DNA of 43,874 nt, taken from assembly GCA_035279525.1 (NCBI GenBank), contig DATEHQ010000194.1, forward strand, positions 1-43,874. The letters are read 5' to 3'. Below are positions 1 to 8,958 of the stretch, in pieces. How positions within the stretch are numbered: the stretch's first letter is position 1; every line of letters begins with the position of its first letter. The position numbers and the translations under genes were made by a program. The notes beneath the pieces are model-generated. The model was not told the DNA's origin. It saw nothing but the letters and a program-made list of their open reading frames with translations, and ran no database searches. This stretch comes from DATEHQ01 sp035279525. Lineage in GTDB: Bacteria > Chloroflexota > Dormibacteria > Dormibacterales > Dormibacteraceae.

Positions 1-1179
1 GAACACGCTCATCCCCACCGCGAGCGCCGGGCTTCGCTGGTACAGGCCGGTGAGGTCCGAGATGTCGTCGCGGTCGCCCTCCGGCCCGGCCAGCATCGTG
101 ACCACGGCGAAGGCGCCGAAGTTCATGAACATGTAGACGAACAGGTAGTAGAGGACGGCCGACAGTCCGCTCTGGCCACCGGCGACGACGCCGATCAGGA
201 CATATCCCGCCTGCGCGACACCCGAGTACGCGAGCAGCCGCTTAAGGCTCGTCTGCACGATCGCCATCAGGTTCCCCACGACCATGCTGGTCGCGGCGAC
301 GAATGCGAGCAGCGCCTGCCATTCGGGCGCGAGGTGCGGCAGACCGCCGGCGAAGACGCGCACGATCATCGCGAACGCCGCAGCTTTGGTGCCGACGGAC
401 ATGAAGGCCGTGACGGGAAGTGGAGCGCCCTGGTATACGTCCGGCGTCCACATGTGGAACGGCGCCGCCGAGACCTTGAAGGCAAAGCCGACTCCCATGA
501 GCAGGATCCCGAGCAGGATCAGCGGGTTGCCGGACGCCGATGAGCCCAGCCGGCTGGCGATGTCGGGGATGACGGTGGTGCCCGCGCCGCCGTAGATGAG
601 TGCCATCCCGTAGAGCACGAATGCGCTGGCGAATCCGCCGACCAGGAGATATTTCGCGGCGGCCTCCTGGGAACGGCTGTCCGTGCGCACGTAGCCCGAC
701 ACGATGTAGAGCGCGATGGACAGGAGCTCGAGGCCGAGGAACACCGTGACGAGCGACGTGGCCGAGGCCAGGACCATCATCCCGATCACGGCGGCCATGA
801 TCAGGATGTGAAACTCCGACTCGAGCAGCCCACGCCGGCGCAGGTATGAGTGCGAGAGCGCCACGGTGAGAATGCCGAGGATGGCGAACAGCATCTCGAA
901 GAAGAGCGCGTAGTCGTCGCCCGTGGCGAATCGGTGGTAGGCGTAGCCTCCGGTCGCCTGCGTCCAGCGGTAGAAGACCGTGCCGAGCGAGTACGCGTAG
1001 CCGACCGCCGCGACGATCGCCACCACGTTTCCGCGCCGCGGCCGCGGAAGAGCGAGGTCCGCGATGATGGCAAACAGCCAGAAGCCCGTGAGGGCCGCGA
1101 TCGGCGCGATCTGCCCGAGGTCGGCCAGCGCCTGCGCCCAGGTGTAGCTCAGGTCCGGTGGGGCCGCCGCCAGGACCAT
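1..1179 (-). CDS. nuoN: NADH-quinone oxidoreductase subunit N (partial, 3' end outside window)
   Basis: Antiporter-like proton-pumping membrane subunit of respiratory complex I. The frame opens with ATG at 1179, overlapping the nuoM stop as ATGA, and stays open to base 1, giving 393 codons without a stop, so the C-terminus (normally about 480-500 residues in all) lies outside. The reading is a series of hydrophobic segments. It keeps the family motif FLGLELLSIALYI around 700-740, which holds the conserved membrane glutamate, and ends in RSPALAVGMSVF, which matches the late NuoN helices. It is the last gene of the nuo operon. The opposite-strand frames here are shadows. Confidence 0.95.
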   Translation of the reverse strand, partial: MVLAAAPPDLSYTWAQALADLGQIAPIAALTGFWLFAIIADLALPRPRRGNVVAIVAAVGYAYSLGTVFYRWTQATGGYAYHRFATGDDYALFFEMLFAILGILTVALSHSYLRRRGLLESEFHILIMAAVIGMMVLASATSLVTVFLGLELLSIALYIVSGYVRTDSRSQEAAAKYLLVGGFASAFVLYGMALIYGGAGTTVIPDIASRLGSSASGNPLILLGILLMGVGFAFKVSAAPFHMWTPDVYQGAPLPVTAFMSVGTKAAAFAMIVRVFAGGLPHLAPEWQALLAFVAATSMVVGNLMAIVQTSLKRLLAYSGVAQAGYVLIGVVAGGQSGLSAVLYYLFVYMFMNFGAFAVVTMLAGPEGDRDDISDLTGLYQRSPALAVGMSVF

Positions 1180-2633
1180 CACGGCCGGTACAGCCCCGAC
1201 TGGCCGACCGACGTCATGAGGCCCGTCAACACAGCAGGGTAGAGTCCGATGGCGAACATCGACAGCACCAGCGGCGAGAGCAGAGTCAAGCGTCCGGCGT
1301 AAAGGTCCGAGCGCGGTACAGGCCCCACCGGCTCGCCGTGCATCGCACCCTGGAACAGCCTGAGCATGTAGACGGGCGCCAGCACGAGACCGATCGCGGC
1401 CACGACCGCCAGCACCGGCGCGCGCTGCCACGCGCCGAGCAGGGTCATGAACTCGCCCACGAAGCTGTTCAGCCCCGGCAGCCCGAGCGCGGCGAGGGTG
1501 ACCACCATGAACACGCCGGTCATGATCGGCATCCGGCGGGCGAGGCCGGCCATCGCCGTCCGGTCACGCGTCCCGGTGAGGTCGGCGAGCCAACCCACCA
1601 GCAGGAAAAGCGCCGCGATGATCACGCCGTGGTTGACCATCTGGATCACCGCTCCCTGCTGACCCTGGACGTTGAGCGCGAAGACGCCCAGCACGATGAA
1701 GCCCATGTGGCTGACGCTCGAGTACGACACCAGGAGCTTGATGTCCCGTTGCGCGATCGCCATCAGGGCGCCCCAGATGATCGCGGCGACGGCCAAGACC
1801 GGGATGACCCAGCGCCAGTCCCACCAGTCGACCGGCTGCGGGAACAGCGGGATCGCGATGCGCAGGAACCCGTACGCACCGGCCTTGCCCATCACGCCGG
1901 CGAAGGTGATCAGCATCGGCGTCGGCGCGGCCATGTACGCATCGGGCAGCCAGCTGTGGAACGGGAAGAGCGGCGTCTTGATCGCAAAGGCGAGCGCGAA
2001 GACGAAAAACAATCCGAACTGGATCGCCGGTGACGGCGCGAGCGTCGAGAGCGTGGCCAGGTCGAAGGTCTGCTTGCCGGTCGCGATGTACTCGCCGATC
2101 ACGCCGACGAGCATCAGCAGCGACCCGGCCAGCGTGTACAGGACGAACTTGATCGCCGCCGAGCCGGGACGCGGCCCCTCACCGTGGAGCCAGAGCAGGA
2201 AGTAGGCGGGGATCAGCATCGCCTCCCAGAAGACATAGAAGAGGACGAGGTCTGTCGCCATGAAGAGGCCCGCGAGCCCCGCGGACATGGCGAGCATCAG
2301 CGCGACGAAGCCGCTCGTGCGCTTCGCCACCGGCGTGGCGAGGATCGCGATCACCGTGAGGAACGCGTTGAGCAGCACGAGCCAGACGCTGATGCCGTCG
2401 ACTCCCAGCCGGTAGAAGATGCTCAGCTGCGGGATCCAGGCCAGCTTTTCGCCGAACTGAAAGCCGTGATAACCGGGCGAGAAGTTGAAGCCGACGAATA
2501 CCGCCACGGCGAGCGCGGCCAGGGCGACGACCACGCCGGACCACTTGGCGAGGAGAGGCGGCATCCGCCCGATGATCAGCGCGCCGGCGAGCGGGAGGAT
2601 CCAGATCACGCTCAACGTGGCGTCGAAGCTCAC
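1179..2633 (-). CDS. nuoM: NADH-quinone oxidoreductase subunit M
   Basis: Second antiporter-like proton channel of complex I, 484 residues. I start it at GTG 2633, which overlaps the nuoL stop as GTGA; a much longer frame continues upstream but is only a shadow of nuoL. Conserved membrane residues are present: the glutamate in YVFWEAMLIPAYF, and the lysine and histidine in KTPLFPFHSWLPDAY and SSVSHMGF. About fourteen hydrophobic segments are seen, as is usual for the family. Spacing to nuoL and nuoN implies translational coupling. Confidence 0.96.
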   Translation of the reverse strand: MSFDATLSVIWILPLAGALIIGRMPPLLAKWSGVVVALAALAVAVFVGFNFSPGYHGFQFGEKLAWIPQLSIFYRLGVDGISVWLVLLNAFLTVIAILATPVAKRTSGFVALMLAMSAGLAGLFMATDLVLFYVFWEAMLIPAYFLLWLHGEGPRPGSAAIKFVLYTLAGSLLMLVGVIGEYIATGKQTFDLATLSTLAPSPAIQFGLFFVFALAFAIKTPLFPFHSWLPDAYMAAPTPMLITFAGVMGKAGAYGFLRIAIPLFPQPVDWWDWRWVIPVLAVAAIIWGALMAIAQRDIKLLVSYSSVSHMGFIVLGVFALNVQGQQGAVIQMVNHGVIIAALFLLVGWLADLTGTRDRTAMAGLARRMPIMTGVFMVVTLAALGLPGLNSFVGEFMTLLGAWQRAPVLAVVAAIGLVLAPVYMLRLFQGAMHGEPVGPVPRSDLYAGRLTLLSPLVLSMFAIGLYPAVLTGLMTSVGQSGLYRP

Positions 2634-4552
2634 GAGCTCGCCCTCAGCAGGAGCACGATCGCGGCGACCACGGCGCCCGCGACGAAGACGAGCACGTAGC
2701 TTCTGAAGTATCCACTCTGGGTGAGGCTCAGGCCGGCGGCACCGGCTCGGGCCACCGCGCCGGTTTCGACGACGACGCCGTCGATCAACGGGCGCTCGAT
2801 TCCGCGCTGGCCGAAGTTCGCGAGCCAGTCCATGGGCCGGACGAAGGCCCTGTCGTACAGCTCGTCGAAGTAGTACTTGCGCTCCAGGAGTCGCTGTGCC
2901 CAGGGAAAGCGGGAGCTCCACGGCCGCATGCGCATGGCGCCGGCGAACAGCGCCGCGCCGAGGATCATCGTGACCAGGCCGGCGACGACTGCGGCGCCGC
3001 TCTCTTCCCAGCGTTGCGGTCCGACGACTGAGCTGAGGAAGTCCGAGACGGCCGATGGTCCGAAGCCCAGGGCTCGGACCTGGATGAACCCGCCGACCGT
3101 GGCCAGCACGGCGAGGATGGCGACCGGGACCAGCATCACCAACGGCGCTTCGTGCGGATGGTCGACCGGCCTGCTCGGCGATGGCTTGCCCCAGAAGGCG
3201 AGCCACCACATGCGGCCGGTGTAGAAGCCTGTGATCAGGGCGGTCACGAATCCGACGCCCCAGAGGATGAGCGCGGCGGTGTCGTCGGGCTTGGAGAACG
3301 CCGCGCCGAGGATCTGCTCCTTGGAAAAGAAACCGACGAACGGGATCACGCCGACCAGCGCGAGCGAGCCGGCGAGGAACGAAATCGACGTCGGGCGCAT
3401 CTGCCCCCACAGGCCGCCGTACTTGCGGATGTCCTGCTCGTCGTGCATGGCGTGGATCACGTTGCCGGCGGCCATGAAGAGCAGGGCCTTGAAGAAGGCG
3501 TGCGAGAGGAGGTGGAACATGCCCGCCGAGTAGGCGCCGATGCCGACGGCAAGGAACATGTAGCCGATCTGGCTCATCGTCGAGTAGGCCAGGACGCGCT
3601 TGATGTCGACCTGGACGATCGCGATCGTGGCGGCGAACAGCGCGGTGACGGCTCCGATGATCGCGACCGCGGCGTGCGCATAGGTGGCCAGGTCGTAGAT
3701 GGGGTGCATGCGGGCGACCAGGTACACGCCGGCCGTGACCATGGTGGCGGCGTGGATCAGGGCGCTGACCGGGGTCGGGCCCTCCATCGCGTCGGGCAGC
3801 CACGTGTGCAGGGGCAGCTGGGCCGACTTCGCGACCGCCCCGAGCAGGAGAAGGAACGCGGCGAGCTCCACCGTGGGCGTGTCGGCGACGATGCGCAGCT
3901 GATGCAGGCAGTTCGCGCCCGTGGGGCAGGGCGGGCTCGGCGTCACCTGCTGGAACACCTCCGAGTAGATGACCGAGTGCGAATTCACGAAGATCACGAA
4001 GGTGCCGAGGATCATCCCGACGTCGCCGATCACGTTCATCACGAACGCCTTGCGCGCGGCGAGCACCGCGGAGCGCCGCTGGTACCAGAACCCGATCAGC
4101 AGGTATGAGCTCAGGCCGACCAGCGCCCAGCCGACGATGAGGAAGATGAAGTTCCCAGCCAGGACGAGCAGCAGCATCGAGAAGATGAAGACGTTCATGT
4201 AAGTGAAGAACCGGGCGTAGCTCGGGTTGTCCTCGTGGTCCATGTAACCGACGGAGTACGTGACGATCAGCCCGCCGACGCCGGTGATGACCAGGCACAT
4301 GAAGATGGAGAGGTGGTCGATCAGCAGGTCGAACGGCACCACGAAGGTGCCGCTCGAGATCCACGTCCAGTACGTGAAATCGGCGTTGACGTTGTTGATG
4401 AACAGGTTGACGGTGACGATGAAGGCGGCCCACACCGCCAGCGGCCCGACGAGGCGGGTGACGGTGCGCGGCATGCGCCAGCCGCGCCCGGCGAGGATGA
4501 CCGCCCCGGCGGCGGGGAAGACCAGGATCAGCAGGGCAAGCGTCTGATTCAT
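2630..4552 (-). CDS. nuoL: NADH-quinone oxidoreductase subunit L
   Basis: Distal antiporter-like subunit with the lateral helix of complex I, 640 residues, ATG at 4552 overlapping the nuoK stop (ATGA). It has the typical block KSAQLPLHTWLPDAMEGPTP with the channel lysine, and GFFSKEQIL near residue 400 with the second lysine. Oddity: in the TM5 motif normally written GWEGVGLCSYLLIGF, this protein reads GWALVGLSSYLLIGF, so Ala143 (codon GCG, bases 4124-4126) replaces the usual conserved glutamate (E144 in E. coli). NuoM and NuoN in this window keep theirs. Otherwise full length and intact. Confidence 0.96.
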   Translation of the reverse strand: MNQTLALLILVFPAAGAVILAGRGWRMPRTVTRLVGPLAVWAAFIVTVNLFINNVNADFTYWTWISSGTFVVPFDLLIDHLSIFMCLVITGVGGLIVTYSVGYMDHEDNPSYARFFTYMNVFIFSMLLLVLAGNFIFLIVGWALVGLSSYLLIGFWYQRRSAVLAARKAFVMNVIGDVGMILGTFVIFVNSHSVIYSEVFQQVTPSPPCPTGANCLHQLRIVADTPTVELAAFLLLLGAVAKSAQLPLHTWLPDAMEGPTPVSALIHAATMVTAGVYLVARMHPIYDLATYAHAAVAIIGAVTALFAATIAIVQVDIKRVLAYSTMSQIGYMFLAVGIGAYSAGMFHLLSHAFFKALLFMAAGNVIHAMHDEQDIRKYGGLWGQMRPTSISFLAGSLALVGVIPFVGFFSKEQILGAAFSKPDDTAALILWGVGFVTALITGFYTGRMWWLAFWGKPSPSRPVDHPHEAPLVMLVPVAILAVLATVGGFIQVRALGFGPSAVSDFLSSVVGPQRWEESGAAVVAGLVTMILGAALFAGAMRMRPWSSRFPWAQRLLERKYYFDELYDRAFVRPMDWLANFGQRGIERPLIDGVVVETGAVARAGAAGLSLTQSGYFRSYVLVFVAGAVVAAIVLLLRASS

Positions 4553-4878
4553 CCCTTCATCTCGCTCAGCTCGTCCACGTCCTCGACGTCCCGTACATGG
4601 AAGATGTCGACCAGGATCGCCAGGCCGACCACGGCCTCAGCCGCCGCCACGGTCATCGACATAAGAGCGAACAGCTGGCCTTCGAGGTTCTCGAGCTGAC
4701 GGGAGAACGTGATCAGCGTGAGGTTGACCGCGTTGAGCATCAGCTCGATGCAGATCAGGATCACCAGGGGGTTGCGGCGGATCAGCACTCCGGCCGCTCC
4801 CATCGTGAAAAGCACAGCGGCCAGGACGAGGAACCAGGATGCGTCGAGCTGAGAGCCGCCGATGGTGATCGTGCTCAC
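4549..4878 (-). CDS. nuoK: NADH-quinone oxidoreductase subunit K
   Basis: Small three-helix proton-channel subunit of complex I, 109 residues. GTG start at 4878 overlaps the nuoJ stop (GTGA) and its stop overlaps the nuoL ATG. Both membrane glutamates expected of NuoK/MrpC proteins are visible, in ILICIELMLNAVN and in TVAAAEAVVGLAI. The C-terminus ends in an acidic tail (DVEDVDELSEMKG), similar to the E. coli tail ending SEMRG. Confidence 0.95.
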   Translation of the reverse strand: MSTITIGGSQLDASWFLVLAAVLFTMGAAGVLIRRNPLVILICIELMLNAVNLTLITFSRQLENLEGQLFALMSMTVAAAEAVVGLAILVDIFHVRDVEDVDELSEMKG

Positions 4879-5381
4879 TGGTCGTCGACGCGCTTGCGGC
4901 TCAGATAGATAGCGCCGATGGCCGCGGTCAGCAGGAGGAGGGAGGTCAGCTCAAACGGATAGAGGTAGTTGGTGAAGAGGCCGACCGCGATCGACTGCAC
5001 AGTGCCGAAGAGGGCGAGGTCCACGCCCTGGTCAGGCTGCCGGTACTGGATCCCCTGGAGCATCGCCCACATCAGGCCGAGCAGGGCGAGCACGAACAGC
5101 ACCGAGAGCCAGGTCTGGAACCGCAGCCTGCCCCGCGCGATCTCACGCGCGGGCCCCAGCAGGGCGATCACGAAAAGGAAGAGGACCATGACCGCGCCCG
5201 CGTAGACGATGATCTGGACGACGAAGACGAACTGGGCGCTCAAGAGCAGGAACAGGACGGACAGGCCGAGCATCACCAGGACGAGGCTGAGCACGGAGCG
5301 GAGGGGCTGGCGGAAGGAGATCACGCCGACGGCGCCGACCAGCGTGATCGCTGCGCCGAGGAAGAAGATCGCGATCGCCAT
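4875..5381 (-). CDS. nuoJ: NADH-quinone oxidoreductase subunit J
   Basis: Membrane subunit of complex I next to NuoK and NuoA at the quinone end of the proton pathway; 168 residues, ATG at 5381, directly against the nuoI stop codon (5382-5384). Five hydrophobic segments are seen. The third contains the NuoJ-like stretch VFVVQIIVYAGAVMVLFLF, whose conserved tyrosine and glycine form the pi-bulge helix in solved complexes. Length and position between nuoI and nuoK are standard. Confidence 0.95.
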   Translation of the reverse strand: MAIAIFFLGAAITLVGAVGVISFRQPLRSVLSLVLVMLGLSVLFLLLSAQFVFVVQIIVYAGAVMVLFLFVIALLGPAREIARGRLRFQTWLSVLFVLALLGLMWAMLQGIQYRQPDQGVDLALFGTVQSIAVGLFTNYLYPFELTSLLLLTAAIGAIYLSRKRVDDQ

Positions 5382-5981
5382 CTAGGGCTTCTCGGGCTTT
5401 GAATCGAGCCGGGCCTGGACGTCGGGCGGGAGAGGCTCGAGCAGCTTCTCCTTGGTGTAGATGAACTTCTCGCGGCTGATGTCGGACAGCTCGTACTCGG
5501 GGCCCAGCACTATCGCCTGGACGGGGCACGCCTCCTCGCAGTACCCGCAGAAGATGCAGCGCAGCATGTTGATCTCGTACGTCTTGGCGTAGCGCTCGCC
5601 GGGCGAGAAACGCTTTTCGTCGGTGTTCTCGGCGGCGACGACAAGGATGCAGCCGACCGGACATGCCGCCGCACACAGCTCGCAGCCGATGCATCGCTCG
5701 AGGCCGTTGTCGTAGCGGCGGAGGTAATGACGCCCTCGATAGCGCTCCGCTCGCGGTGTCTTGTCCTCGGGGTACATGGTCGTGACGACGGGCTTGAAGG
5801 TCTCCGACAGCGTCGTCTTGAGCCCGCCCAGCAAGGCGGCCACGTCGGCGGCGACGCCCGGCACCTCACCCCTGGGCTTAGGCGGCACGCCCTCGCCGGG
5901 GCGCCTGAGGGGCTCCGGGTGTTCGGGTCGGTCCCCCGCCTCGGGTGGGGAGGTTGGATCTTGCGGCTTGGAGTCAGGCAT
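5382..5981 (-). CDS. nuoI: NADH-quinone oxidoreductase subunit I (two 4Fe-4S clusters)
   Basis: Iron-sulfur subunit carrying clusters N6a and N6b that pass electrons towards NuoB; 199 residues, ATG at 5981. The two ferredoxin motifs are complete: CIGCELCAAACPVGC and CIFCGYCEEACPVQA. The first roughly 50 residues are a proline- and charge-rich extension (for example PEHPEPLRRPGEGVPPKP) ahead of the conserved core that begins near the segment TLSETFKPVVTTMYP. An internal start could shorten it, but the only in-frame ATG nearby (MYPEDK) would cut into the conserved region, so I keep the first ATG. Confidence 0.95.
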   Translation of the reverse strand: MPDSKPQDPTSPPEAGDRPEHPEPLRRPGEGVPPKPRGEVPGVAADVAALLGGLKTTLSETFKPVVTTMYPEDKTPRAERYRGRHYLRRYDNGLERCIGCELCAAACPVGCILVVAAENTDEKRFSPGERYAKTYEINMLRCIFCGYCEEACPVQAIVLGPEYELSDISREKFIYTKEKLLEPLPPDVQARLDSKPEKP

Positions 5982-5984
5982 CGA

Positions 5985-6998
5985 TCACCCCTGCAGGGCC
6001 ACCAGGACGATCCCCGTGACGATGACGTTGGCGATGGCCAGCGGAAGCATCACCTTCCAGCCCAACCGCATGAGCAGGTCGTAGCGGAGGCGGGGAAACG
6101 TGCCGCGGAGCCAGATGTAGAAGAACAGGAAGAAGACGACCTTGAACAGGAACGCGATTACCGGGGGCACGAACCACAGGTACCAGCCGCCGAAGAATAG
6201 AAGGGTCGCGAGGACCGAGACGGTGATCACGTTCAGGTACTCGGCGAGGTAGTACATCGTGAACTTGAGGCCGGAGTACTCAGTGAGGAATCCGCCGATG
6301 AGCTCCTGCTCGGCCTCGGGCAGGTCGAACGGCGTGCGGTTGGTCTCGGCGGTGGCGGCGATGATGTAGATCACGAAGCCGATCGGGGTCAGGAGGATGA
6401 GCGGGATCGGCCCGTGGTACGGCCCCCAGCTCACGGTGTACTGCACGATGTCGCGGAGGCGCAGCGAGCCGACGATCATGAACGTCGGCACGAGCGACAG
6501 GCCGAGGGCCATCTCGTAGCTGATCAGCTGGGCCGCGGAGCGGAGCCCACCGAGCAGGGAGTACTTGTTGTTCGACGAGTAGCCGCCGAGCACTATCGCG
6601 TAGACGTTCAGCGAGCTCACGGCGAAGATCAGAAGCACGCCGACGTTGACGTCGGCGATCCAGTACTGGACGTTGTACCAGAGCCCGATCGGGATCACGG
6701 CCCAGGCGAGGAACGCCGCCGCGACGCCGATGGTCGGCGCGATTACGAAGATGAGCTTGTCCGTTTCGGCGGGGACGAAGCTCTCCTTGAAGGCGAGCTT
6801 GATGCCATCGGCCGCGAGCTGCATGAGCCCGGCGGGCCCGACGCGATTCGGCCCAGGGCGGCGCTGGATCCGGCCGAGCCCGACGCGCTCGAACCACACC
6901 GTGTAGGCGGTGGCCGTCAGCACGACGAACAGCAGCAGGGCCATCGCGACGACCACCACGACCCAGTGGCCGATCGGGTCGTTGTAGAAACCGCTCAA
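5985..6998 (-). CDS. nuoH: NADH-quinone oxidoreductase subunit H
   Basis: Membrane subunit that forms the quinone chamber with NuoB and NuoD. Family motifs: ERVGLGRIQRRPGPNRVGP, DLPEAEQELIGGF and the eight-helix pattern. The frame is open up to a GTG at 7088 (367 residues), but the extra 30 residues are hydrophilic and unlike NuoH, and that GTG has no ribosome-binding site. I prefer the TTG at 6998, preceded by GAGG at a spacing of 8 bases, which gives 337 residues, the normal length. If so, 73 bases separate it from nuoG, the widest gap in the operon. Confidence 0.9.
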   Translation of the reverse strand: MSGFYNDPIGHWVVVVVAMALLLFVVLTATAYTVWFERVGLGRIQRRPGPNRVGPAGLMQLAADGIKLAFKESFVPAETDKLIFVIAPTIGVAAAFLAWAVIPIGLWYNVQYWIADVNVGVLLIFAVSSLNVYAIVLGGYSSNNKYSLLGGLRSAAQLISYEMALGLSLVPTFMIVGSLRLRDIVQYTVSWGPYHGPIPLILLTPIGFVIYIIAATAETNRTPFDLPEAEQELIGGFLTEYSGLKFTMYYLAEYLNVITVSVLATLLFFGGWYLWFVPPVIAFLFKVVFFLFFYIWLRGTFPRLRYDLLMRLGWKVMLPLAIANVIVTGIVLVALQG

Positions 6999-7071
6999 CT
7001 TCTGTACCTCGCGTGGCCCGGCTCTGCCTCGCTGGTTGTAGTGAATTGGGGGATTCCCCGCAAGGGTTTGC

Positions 7072-8958
7072 TCACGGATGGGCGGCACCGATCAGCACCG
7101 GGTCGGCGGGCCGCACGGGCTCCGGCGGCTGAGCCAGCGCGCCGAGCTCCGCGATCGAGGCCGCGATCTCACGCTGCAGCGGGAGGATGCCGAGGTAGTC
7201 GAGGCTCATGCCCAGCGCGGCGCCAAGCTCGCACAGGACCTCCCAGGATTCCCGCAGCGGCGGCTGGATGGCGATCGGCGGGCGCAGGAACTGAACCGTG
7301 CCCTCGAGGTTGGTGTAGCTTCCCTGGCGCTCGCCGAAGGTGGTGGCGGGCAGCACGACGGCGCCGTCATAACCGTCGCGTGGGAGGTGATCCCAGGCGG
7401 CGATGAACTTGACCGATGACGGGATGCCGGCCGTGGGCGGAGGACCCCAGCTCAGCAGCGCCTCGATTTCGTCGAGCCTGTCCCATCCGGCGACCCCGGC
7501 CGCGAGGGCGCCTCGCTCGTTCGTGGCGCGGTACAGCGCCATCTCCTTGCCGCCGACCCTCTCGGCGAGATCGCCGCATGCGCTCGCCAGCTCGTTCATG
7601 TCCTCGCTGCCGTGGCCGTCGCCGAACAGGATCGCCACCGGCCCACCCGGGTTCTTGAGCCACTCGTGCGAGGCGAGCTTGCGCACCTCCGCCGGCGCTG
7701 AACCGGCCGCGTGGCGAACGTGAAGAGTTCCTGGGTGGCGATCCAGGTCGACGCCGTCGGGGTGGACCACGATGAGCCTGGCGCCGCGCTTGGTCACAGC
7801 CTTCTTCACCCGCAGGTTGACCACGGGTACGTCGTGCTCGGTGTCGGAGGCCACGATGACGATCACCTTCGCGTCGTCTATCTCTTTGATCCGCATGAGC
7901 TCGCCGTCCGGCGCGGGGATGGCGGTCCGGCCGTGCATCTTCACCTTCGCTCCCTTGAGCGGACCGTCGAGCAGGCGGCGGAAGAGGTAGGCCTCTTCGT
8001 TCGTGATGTCCTGCGGCAGCGAGATGCCGAGCTTCGCTCCCTTGCCCCTCATACCGGCGGCCGCGGTGCTGATCGCATCGGCCCAGGTCGCCCTCCGACC
8101 GGCGACCATCGGTGTGCGGATGCGCGCCGGGTCGTTCACCTCCGTGTAGTCGAACCGGCCGCGGTCGCAGATCCAGCCGTCGTCGATGTCGTCGTTCTCG
8201 CGCGAGGTGACCCGGACGAGCTGGCCCCGCCGCTGCCACAGGTTGACGTTGCAGCCGACCGCGCACCTGGAGCAGATCGTCTCTGAGTGGGTCATGTCCC
8301 ACGGACGGGACTCAAACCTCCAGAGGCGCGAGGTCAAGGCCCCGACCGGGCAGAGGTCGATGATGTTGCCGCTGAAGATCGACTGGAGTGGCTGGTCGAA
8401 CTGGCTCGTGATGAACGACTGGACCCCTCGCTCGCCGGTCGTCAGCTCCTGCTCCCATGCCACCTCGTCGTAGTAGCGGGTGCAGCGGTAGCACAGCACG
8501 CAGCGCTCCCGGTCGAGCGCGATGTTCTTCGAGAGCGGGATCGGCTTCTTGAAGTGCAGGCGCGGGCCGTCGACGCGGCTCGTCGGGTAGCCGTGCCTGA
8601 AGGTGAAGTCCTGGAGCGGGCACTCGCCGCCCTTGTCGCAGACCGGGCAGTCCAGTGGGTGGTTGACCAGCTCGAACTCGAGGATGTCGGCGCGCGCCTG
8701 GACGGCCATCGTGCTCTGGGTCTTGACGACCATCCCGTCGGCCACCGGCCGGATGCACGCCGCCTGCGCGATCGGGGGCCCGGGCGAGATCTCCACCAGG
8801 CACATGCGGCAGGCTCCCACCGGCTCGAGCTTGTGGTGATAGCAGAAGACGGGGATCTCGATCCCGAGCAGCTTGGCCGCCTCGACGACCAGCGTGCCGT
8901 CCGGCACCGACACGGCGCGGCCGTCGATCGTGACGTTGACGAGCTTGGCGTCAGGCAT
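7072..8958 (-). CDS. nuoG: NADH-quinone oxidoreductase subunit G
   Basis: Large iron-sulfur subunit of the NADH-oxidising arm, 628 residues, from ATG 8958 which overlaps the nuoF stop by 8 bases. A longer frame to 9228 is only a shadow of nuoF. In order: an N-terminal 2Fe-2S domain (FCYHHKLEPVGACRMCLVEI), the CPVCDKGGECPLQD His/Cys cluster region, the ferredoxin-like pair starting RCVLCYRCTRYYDEV, then a molybdopterin-type domain opening with ICSRCAVGCNV. This last motif suggests the extra N7-type cluster may be bound. The molybdopterin-like C-terminal domain is shorter than in E. coli (about 900 residues), as in many Gram-positive relatives. Confidence 0.94.
   Translation of the reverse strand: MPDAKLVNVTIDGRAVSVPDGTLVVEAAKLLGIEIPVFCYHHKLEPVGACRMCLVEISPGPPIAQAACIRPVADGMVVKTQSTMAVQARADILEFELVNHPLDCPVCDKGGECPLQDFTFRHGYPTSRVDGPRLHFKKPIPLSKNIALDRERCVLCYRCTRYYDEVAWEQELTTGERGVQSFITSQFDQPLQSIFSGNIIDLCPVGALTSRLWRFESRPWDMTHSETICSRCAVGCNVNLWQRRGQLVRVTSRENDDIDDGWICDRGRFDYTEVNDPARIRTPMVAGRRATWADAISTAAAGMRGKGAKLGISLPQDITNEEAYLFRRLLDGPLKGAKVKMHGRTAIPAPDGELMRIKEIDDAKVIVIVASDTEHDVPVVNLRVKKAVTKRGARLIVVHPDGVDLDRHPGTLHVRHAAGSAPAEVRKLASHEWLKNPGGPVAILFGDGHGSEDMNELASACGDLAERVGGKEMALYRATNERGALAAGVAGWDRLDEIEALLSWGPPPTAGIPSSVKFIAAWDHLPRDGYDGAVVLPATTFGERQGSYTNLEGTVQFLRPPIAIQPPLRESWEVLCELGAALGMSLDYLGILPLQREIAASIAELGALAQPPEPVRPADPVLIGAAHP

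Noticed and set aside
2634..4433. Apparent fusion of a long protein to the N-terminus of NuoM
   Set aside because: It is nuoL read out of frame; NuoM begins at GTG 2633.
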